A DNA stretch of 64,000 bases from Holophagaceae bacterium (GTDB lineage: Bacteria; Acidobacteriota; Holophagae; Holophagales; Holophagaceae), in NCBI GenBank assembly GCA_016710635.1, contig JADJVL010000014.1, positions 93,573-157,572 of the forward strand, given 5' to 3'. The position numbers and the translations under genes were made by a program. This document shows, piece after piece, positions 59,361 to 64,000 of this stretch (the first letter of the stretch is position 1; each line of letters opens with the position of its first letter). The notes beneath the pieces were generated by a model. The model was not told the DNA's origin, searched no databases, and saw only the letters and a list, made by a program, of their open reading frames with translations.

Positions 59361-60398
59361 CTAGCGGTAGACGACCTTCCCCGTGCCCTTCACCAGCTTG
59401 CCGAGGTTCCAGGCGGCTTCGCCCTTGGCCTTGAGCTCCGAGAGCACGTCGGCGGCCTTGTACTCGTCCACCAGCAGCACCATGCCCACGCCCAGGTTGA
59501 AGGAGCGGCGGGCGTCCTCCAGGGGCATGGCGGACGCTTCCATGAGGTGGCGGAAAAGGCCCGGGATCTCCCAGGAGGCGGTGTCGATCTCCGCGTCCAG
59601 GTGCTCCGGCAGGACCCGGGGCAGGTTGTCCGTGAGGCCGCCACCGGTGATGTGGGCCATGCCCCGCAGGCGCTTGGTCTTGATGAAGGGCCAGAGGATA
59701 TCCAGGTAGCTGCGGTGGATGGCCAGGAGGCTCTCTCCCACCGTCTTCCCGGTGGCGGGCAGGAGCTCGTCCACCCTGCGGCCTTCGACCTCGAAGAGGA
59801 CCTTGCGGGCGAGGGAATAGCCGTTGGTATGAAGGCCCGAGCTGGGCAGGCCGATCAGGACGTCCCCGGGGAAGAAATCATTCTGCCTGGGCAGCAGGAG
59901 GTCCTGGTCCACCACGCCAACGATGGTCCCCGCCACGTCCACTTCGCCCTTGGCGTAGACGCCGGGCATCTCCGCCAGCTCGCCGCCGATGAGGGCGCAG
60001 CGGGAGGCCTGGCAGGCGATGGCCATGCCTTTCACGATCTCCTCGATGATCTGCGGCTCCAGTTCCTGGGCGGCGATGTAGTCGAGGAAGAAGAGGGGCT
60101 TGGCCCCCTGGACGAGGATGTCGTTGATGCAGTGGTTCACCAGGTCCTGGCCCACCGTGTCCCATTTGTCCGCGAGGCGGGCCACCTTCATCTTGGTGCC
60201 CACGCCATCCATGGAGCTCACCAGCACGGGCTTGGCCTCGTCGAAGTTGGCGGCAAAGAGGCCGCCGAAGAGGCCCAGGTCGCTCAGCACCCGGGCGGTC
60301 TTGGTGGCCTTCACGTGGGGCTTGATGCGGCGCAGGGCCTCGTCCTGCCGGTTGATGTCCACGCTGCTGGCCGCATAGGTGACTTTGGGTTCGCTCAT
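59361..60398 (-). CDS. purM: phosphoribosylformylglycinamidine cyclo-ligase
   Basis: A 345-residue AIR synthetase (purine step 5), the same length as E. coli PurM. Landmarks: KPVLVSSMDGVGTKMKVA, GQDLVNHCINDILVQGA, ALIGGELAEMPGVY and LPSSGLHTNGYSLARK. ATG 60398 has GGAG at 7-nt spacing; a longer frame begins at 60461. The cre operon starts 29 nt after its stop on the same strand. Confidence 0.97.
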   Translation of the reverse strand: MSEPKVTYAASSVDINRQDEALRRIKPHVKATKTARVLSDLGLFGGLFAANFDEAKPVLVSSMDGVGTKMKVARLADKWDTVGQDLVNHCINDILVQGAKPLFFLDYIAAQELEPQIIEEIVKGMAIACQASRCALIGGELAEMPGVYAKGEVDVAGTIVGVVDQDLLLPRQNDFFPGDVLIGLPSSGLHTNGYSLARKVLFEVEGRRVDELLPATGKTVGESLLAIHRSYLDILWPFIKTKRLRGMAHITGGGLTDNLPRVLPEHLDAEIDTASWEIPGLFRHLMEASAMPLEDARRSFNLGVGMVLLVDEYKAADVLSELKAKGEAAWNLGKLVKGTGKVVYR

Positions 60399-60484
60399 CA
60401 GCCGCTCCAGGGGCCATTCTCGCATGGCGGCTTCCACCTTTGGCCGGCTCCCCGGGTCCAAGGTCCCACCCTTCCGGAGCTCCC

Positions 60485-61633
60485 ATGCGGCGGCCGATCC
60501 TCCTTCCGGCTCTCCTTCCGGCGCTGGCGCTGGCCTTGGGGGCCTGCGGCGGGGGCGGCGGCACCGCCGCCGGGGGTGGTCCCGGGACGCCCGCGCCGCC
60601 GGTCCTCGTCGCCGGCCCCGCCCCGCGGGTCGTGCCCCTGGGAGCCACTTGGACCTTTTCCGCCAGCGCCACGGGCACCGGCCTCGCCTACCAGTGGCGG
60701 AGGGGCGGCCAGCCGCTTCCCGGGGCCACCACGGCCGCCTACGCCTTCACCCCGGCCTCGCCCCAGGACGGCGGGAGCCTGGACGTGGTGGTGAGCAACG
60801 GTGGTGGTTCGGTCACCAGTCCCTCGGCGGAAGTGAAGGTGGTGAGCGCCGGCGGTCCCTGGAACCAGGACCTGAAGGTGGCCGTGGGTGCTGATCCGGA
60901 TCACTTCGGGACGCCCACGGCCTTCGTGGCCCAGGCCGGCGTCGTCAGTCTCGCCAGACGGACCAGCGGCCAGCTCATCGCGGTCTTCCAGTGGTTTCCC
61001 TTCGCCGATCCCGCCGCCTTCGACCTCGTGGCCGCCAGTTTTTCCGCCGATGGGGGACGCACCTGGTCGGCACCGAAAACCCTGAACTTCGCGGGCCTTC
61101 CCGCGGGCTACCAGCGGCCCTTCGATCCCACCATCACCGTGCGGGAGGACGGCAGCCTGCGCCTCTACTTCACCTGCAGCCCCAGTGGGCCGAATCCCGT
61201 GAATGGCTTCTGCAGCGCAACTTCCACCGACGGATTGAACTTCACGGTGGACGCGGGCCAGCGTTTCTACCCGGGTCGCAGCACCGTGGACTGCGCCGTG
61301 CTCCGGTGGAACGGCCAATGGCACCTCACCTCCCCCATCGGCGCGCCCCAGGAAGGGGCCTACCACGCCGTGAGCGACGATGGCCTGGCCTTCACCCGGG
61401 TGGCAGACATCCCCAGCGTGAACAACGTCAACTGGACGGGGAACCTCGTCGCCGTGGGCGATGCCCTGCGCTTCTACGGCACCCCCGGCACGAGCCTCTG
61501 GTATGCCGCCACCACCGACGGCCAGACCTGGAGCGCCCCGGTGAACCTGGGCATCCAGGGAGGCGACCCGGCGGTGGTGGAGGCGGAGCCGGGGCGCTGG
61601 CTGCTCGTGTTCTCGGGGCCAGGGGGGAATTGA
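60485..61633 (+). CDS. lipoprotein with Ig-like and sialidase-like domains
   Basis: A 382-residue exported lipoprotein (lipobox LALGAC, then a Gly-rich linker). Residues about 40-125 resemble an Ig-like domain (TWTFSASATGTGLAYQWRRG). The rest looks like a sialidase/BNR-type beta-propeller with Asp-box-like repeats: SADGGRTWSAP, STDGLNFT, SDDGLAFTRV and TTDGQTWSAP. There is no obvious catalytic set, so binding or hydrolysis of a glycan is only a guess. It is divergent from purM across 86 nt. Confidence 0.82.
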   Translation: MRRPILLPALLPALALALGACGGGGGTAAGGGPGTPAPPVLVAGPAPRVVPLGATWTFSASATGTGLAYQWRRGGQPLPGATTAAYAFTPASPQDGGSLDVVVSNGGGSVTSPSAEVKVVSAGGPWNQDLKVAVGADPDHFGTPTAFVAQAGVVSLARRTSGQLIAVFQWFPFADPAAFDLVAASFSADGGRTWSAPKTLNFAGLPAGYQRPFDPTITVREDGSLRLYFTCSPSGPNPVNGFCSATSTDGLNFTVDAGQRFYPGRSTVDCAVLRWNGQWHLTSPIGAPQEGAYHAVSDDGLAFTRVADIPSVNNVNWTGNLVAVGDALRFYGTPGTSLWYAATTDGQTWSAPVNLGIQGGDPAVVEAEPGRWLLVFSGPGGN

Positions 61634-61690
61634 GGCGGGACAGTGCCCCGAGCTTCTGGCCCGGGCGGGAAGTGCCGAATGGATGGGTGT

Positions 61691-61940
61691 CCTTGGAAAA
61701 GGCACCCGCGCCAGCGATAGCGCGCCAGGACCATAAATCATGAATCGTTCGGTGGAAACCGATCCGATGGGTCGCGACGGGATCCGACGAAATCCTTGGC
61801 CGTGCCTCCCCAGTCATTCCGACCCGCCGAGGACACCGTTCCCCGGCCTGCCGCGCTATCGCTTGGCTGCACCCTCGCTGACGCGGGTTCGCAGACTGCG
61901 CGAACCCGCGCCAGCGAGGGTGCCTTTCCAAGGTCAACGA
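61691..61940. repeat. paired hairpin intergenic element, copy B
   Basis: Lies in the 328-nt gap between the sialidase-like lipoprotein and the M61 peptidase genes. Left, B1: CCTTGGAAAAGGCACCCGCG (61691-61710), then AGCGATAGCGCG (61713-61724). Right, B2: CGCGCTATCGCTTG (61852-61865), then nested hairpins (outer 61869-61879 with 61913-61923; inner 61882-61892 with 61900-61910), then CCTTTCCAAGGTCAAC. It matches element A in box sequence and order, but the stems differ in sequence. B1 seems to lack its hairpin. A core motif ATTCCGACCC is shared with A (as its complement). Confidence 0.85.
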
Positions 61941-61961
61941 CCTTGCGGTGAGACTCCGTGA

Positions 61962-63386
61962 TCAGTCCGGTTTCAACCAGGCGGCCTTCATCTTCGGTTC
62001 CTGGCTGGCCCGAATGAACGCCTCGCCCTGGGTGTTCCTCACAAGATCGAATCCGAAGACTTTCAACGCCTCGCTCACGGGCAGGGGCTCGCCGCCCTGG
62101 ATGTGCCGGGCGAAGAAATCCGATTGGTCCTTGCCGGCGGCCTGGCTGGCGGCGGCGATGAGGTCTTTCAGTTCGTACTTCCGGCCGGGGCCGAAGTCCC
62201 GGAACAGTGCCCGCATCATGTGCTCCAGGCTGCGGGCGCCGCCGCTGGCTTCCCGGATCCGCGCGTCGAGGCAGAGGGCCGCCATGGCGCCGCCGCCGTA
62301 GATGAAGCCCCAGTTCTGCTTCTTGTTCTTTCCGGCCTCGGCGAGGGTCACGCCTTGGGCTCGATCGAAGGTCCGCCGGGCGTGACTCTCCAGCTTCTTG
62401 GTGAGGAGGCATTCGTCGATGAGACCGAGGCGGGCCATGGTGAGGATGGCGAAGTAGTCGGTGAAGCCCTCCTTGAACCAGTCCATCTGGACCTTGGGCT
62501 CCATGCCGGTGCCGTTCCAGAGGTGGAAGGTCTCGTGGGCGACGAGGTGGCCCCAGTCGATGAGATTGGCCTCGGTGAGGGGCTCGCCGGCGAGGAGGCT
62601 GTAGCTGTTGGCGAAGGCGCCGCCGTCCGTGAGGCCTTCGTGGAGGGTCACCAGGTAGTCCGCCCTCGGCACGGAGCCGAACATCCGCGTGTAGGCGGCG
62701 ATGTGGGGCTTCATGACCTTCTCCAGCATGGGCATGGAAGGCTTGAGGGCGCCGCCCACGGCGAGGGTCACGCGGAAGGCGCCTTCCTGGAAGACGCGCT
62801 CGGCGTGGGTGCCCAGCATGAGGCCATTGCTCACCAGCTCGTCGTAGCTGGATACGGCGTAGACGCCGGCCTGGCCCGCCACCGGCCGCCAGGGCAGGCT
62901 GGCCTTCCAGCCCTTCGGGAGTTCCACGCGCACGGTGCCGCTTTCGAGATCGTCGGGAGTGATGAAGAGGGCCATGCCCGTGTAGAACACAGCGTCGGGT
63001 TTGGCGTAGGCCGCTTCGTCCAGGCCGTGGGGCCAGGCTTCCCGGTCGTGGGTCAGCTCCACCGCGTAGGTGAGGGTCACCGCCGTGCCGGTTGCCGCGT
63101 CCACGGTCCAGGCGCCCTTGCCATCGGCGGTCAGCTTCCGGGCCTTGCCATCCGGGCCCGTGACCTGCACGTCCTTCATGAACTTTGACCAACCTTCGGG
63201 GAACTGCTCCGCCCCCCAGCCCGCCACGGAGATGGCCTGGCCCTTCAGCACCCAGCGGGCCTCGATCTCCGCCCGGCGGGGCTGGCCTTCGGGGACTCTG
63301 AGCCGGAAGGCCACCGTCGGGCCTGTGTCGGCCGCAGCGAGGGTGAGGGTGCAAAGCGCGGCGGGGGCGAAGGGAGGAAGTCGCAT
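61962..63386 (-). CDS. M61 family metallopeptidase
   Basis: A 474-residue exported protein (short signal, MRLPPFAPAALCTLTLAAA) of the M61 glycyl-aminopeptidase group. The HExxH zinc motif is in VAHETFHLWNG and the third ligand region is MDWFKEGFTDYFA; YGGGAMAALCLD is a typical downstream segment. It lacks a recognisable C-terminal PDZ. Start ATG 63386 with AAGGA upstream; the frame is open to 63989. Zinc-dependent peptide hydrolysis in the periplasm or outside the cell is inferred. Divergent from folE across 147 nt. Confidence 0.88.
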   Translation of the reverse strand: MRLPPFAPAALCTLTLAAADTGPTVAFRLRVPEGQPRRAEIEARWVLKGQAISVAGWGAEQFPEGWSKFMKDVQVTGPDGKARKLTADGKGAWTVDAATGTAVTLTYAVELTHDREAWPHGLDEAAYAKPDAVFYTGMALFITPDDLESGTVRVELPKGWKASLPWRPVAGQAGVYAVSSYDELVSNGLMLGTHAERVFQEGAFRVTLAVGGALKPSMPMLEKVMKPHIAAYTRMFGSVPRADYLVTLHEGLTDGGAFANSYSLLAGEPLTEANLIDWGHLVAHETFHLWNGTGMEPKVQMDWFKEGFTDYFAILTMARLGLIDECLLTKKLESHARRTFDRAQGVTLAEAGKNKKQNWGFIYGGGAMAALCLDARIREASGGARSLEHMMRALFRDFGPGRKYELKDLIAAASQAAGKDQSDFFARHIQGGEPLPVSEALKVFGFDLVRNTQGEAFIRASQEPKMKAAWLKPD

Positions 63387-63533
63387 GGAGTCCTTGGGCG
63401 CGGAGGCGCGAATCCAAGCTACGGCAGGTGGGAGCGACGCGTTTAGAAAGGGCGTCGGTTCCAGGTCCGAGGTTCGGCGCGTCCCAAGCCTCGTGCAACG
63501 GGCATCCACCCATGACGGGAGTAGGATCTCCCC

Positions 63534-64000
63534 ATGCCCTACGATGAAACCCGCGTCCGCGCCGTCCTCCGGGACCTGCTCCTGGCCTTCGGGGAGGATC
63601 CGGATGCCCCCGAGCTTGCGGAGACCCCTGGGCGGGTGGCGGAGTTCTGGAAGGAACGCCTGGCGGGCTACACCACCGACCTCGCCGCCGAACTGCAACC
63701 CCTCCCGGGCGATCTGGCCCCCGTGCCCGTGATCCTGGAACACATCCCCTTCGTCTCCACTTGCGAACACCACCTGGCTCCCTTCGAGGGGGAGGCCACC
63801 GTGGGCTACCTGCCCGGAGAGGGCGGGACCGTGGGCCTCAGCAAGGTCGTGCGCGTCGTGCAGGCCTTCGCCTGGCGGCTGCAGGTCCAGGAGCGCATGA
63901 CCCGCCAGATCGGCGAAGCCCTTGAGATGCACCTGCGCCCCAGGGCCTGGGGCGTGAAGCTCACCGCCGTCCACACCTGCATGAGCCACCGCGGCGTGAA
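63534..64000 (+). CDS. folE: GTP cyclohydrolase I (3' truncated)
   Basis: The first 155 residues of a FolE-type enzyme, which converts GTP to dihydroneopterin triphosphate in folate synthesis. Zinc and active-site motifs are present: STCEHHLAPFEG, GLSKVVRVVQAFAWRLQVQERMT and VHTCMSHRGVK. Start ATG 63534. The gene runs past the end of the window; the missing part would be only about 25-30 residues. Confidence 0.96.
   Translation, partial: MPYDETRVRAVLRDLLLAFGEDPDAPELAETPGRVAEFWKERLAGYTTDLAAELQPLPGDLAPVPVILEHIPFVSTCEHHLAPFEGEATVGYLPGEGGTVGLSKVVRVVQAFAWRLQVQERMTRQIGEALEMHLRPRAWGVKLTAVHTCMSHRGV

Noticed and set aside
1..64000. tRNA, rRNA or riboswitch genes
   Set aside because: No acceptor/T-loop pattern or known riboswitch core was recognised by eye; a covariance-model scan would be decisive.

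Overview
The window is GC-rich (mostly high sixties percent by eye), densely coded, and comes from a Gram-negative bacterium: it has LolCD, Lnt, an RND/TolC efflux set and outer-membrane-type lipoproteins. The gene content (a cbb3-like oxidase beside a Rieske/cytochrome b cluster, a glyoxylate shunt, a CreBCD-type system, an OPT transporter and an M61 peptidase) fits an acidobacterium of the Holophaga/Geothrix type. That assignment is an inference from gene content and composition, not from a marker gene. No rRNA, tRNA, CRISPR array, transposase or prophage was recognised.

Layout. 1-4.5 kb: end of an S41 protease, an acyl-CoA dehydrogenase and an S9 peptidase (+). 4.5-12.3 kb (-): RNase G, panD, a repeat-bearing small protein, panC, panB, and a 1149-residue STAND-like protein whose Walker A and B motifs are both degenerate. 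12.6-21.8 kb (+): thirteen respiratory genes, namely cbb3-like subunits, a diheme lipoprotein cytochrome, a Rieske protein, two cytochromes b (one fused to a 2[4Fe-4S] ferredoxin domain), an MvhD-like iron-sulfur subunit and several tiny membrane proteins ending in a CcoS-like one. 21.9-25.9 kb (-): five overlapping genes (rRNA/tRNA methyltransferase, lnt, GNAT, maf, hydrolase). 26-29.3 kb (+): OPT transporter and SPFH protein. 29.4-35.6 kb (-): RND permease, adaptor, TolC-like protein and TetR regulator. 35.8-40.1 kb (-): division genes murB-ftsQ-ftsA-ftsZ. 40.1-43.5 kb: ogt, ruvX, a membrane protease with an FHA domain, and a YceI protein. 43.5-46.3 kb (-): a Lol-type operon containing an exonuclease gene. 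46.7-53.7 kb: exported superoxide dismutase, TSUP transporter, frr, aceBA and a divergent RamB/ScfR-like regulator. 54.1-64 kb: an esterase lipoprotein, a creBCD-type locus with a textbook Cre-box array and a frameshifted creB, purM, a sialidase-like lipoprotein, an M61 peptidase and the start of folE.

The only three gaps over 300 nt (46.27-46.71, 53.69-54.11 and 61.63-61.96 kb) all hold related structured repeats: hairpins in facing pairs with shared tail sequences, and in two cases a degenerate 6-nt periodic array. Two of the hairpins share their loop and differ by paired, compensatory substitutions. I regard this repeat family and the Rieske/cytochrome b/ferredoxin/MvhD respiratory cluster as the two best candidates for undescribed biology here.

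Coordinated functions: pantothenate synthesis (panB, panC and panD in one transcription direction); glyoxylate shunt (aceB and aceA overlapping, with a fatty-acid-type regulator divergent); envelope biogenesis (lnt and Lol genes); and quinol-to-oxygen electron transfer (the 12.6-21.8 kb cluster).
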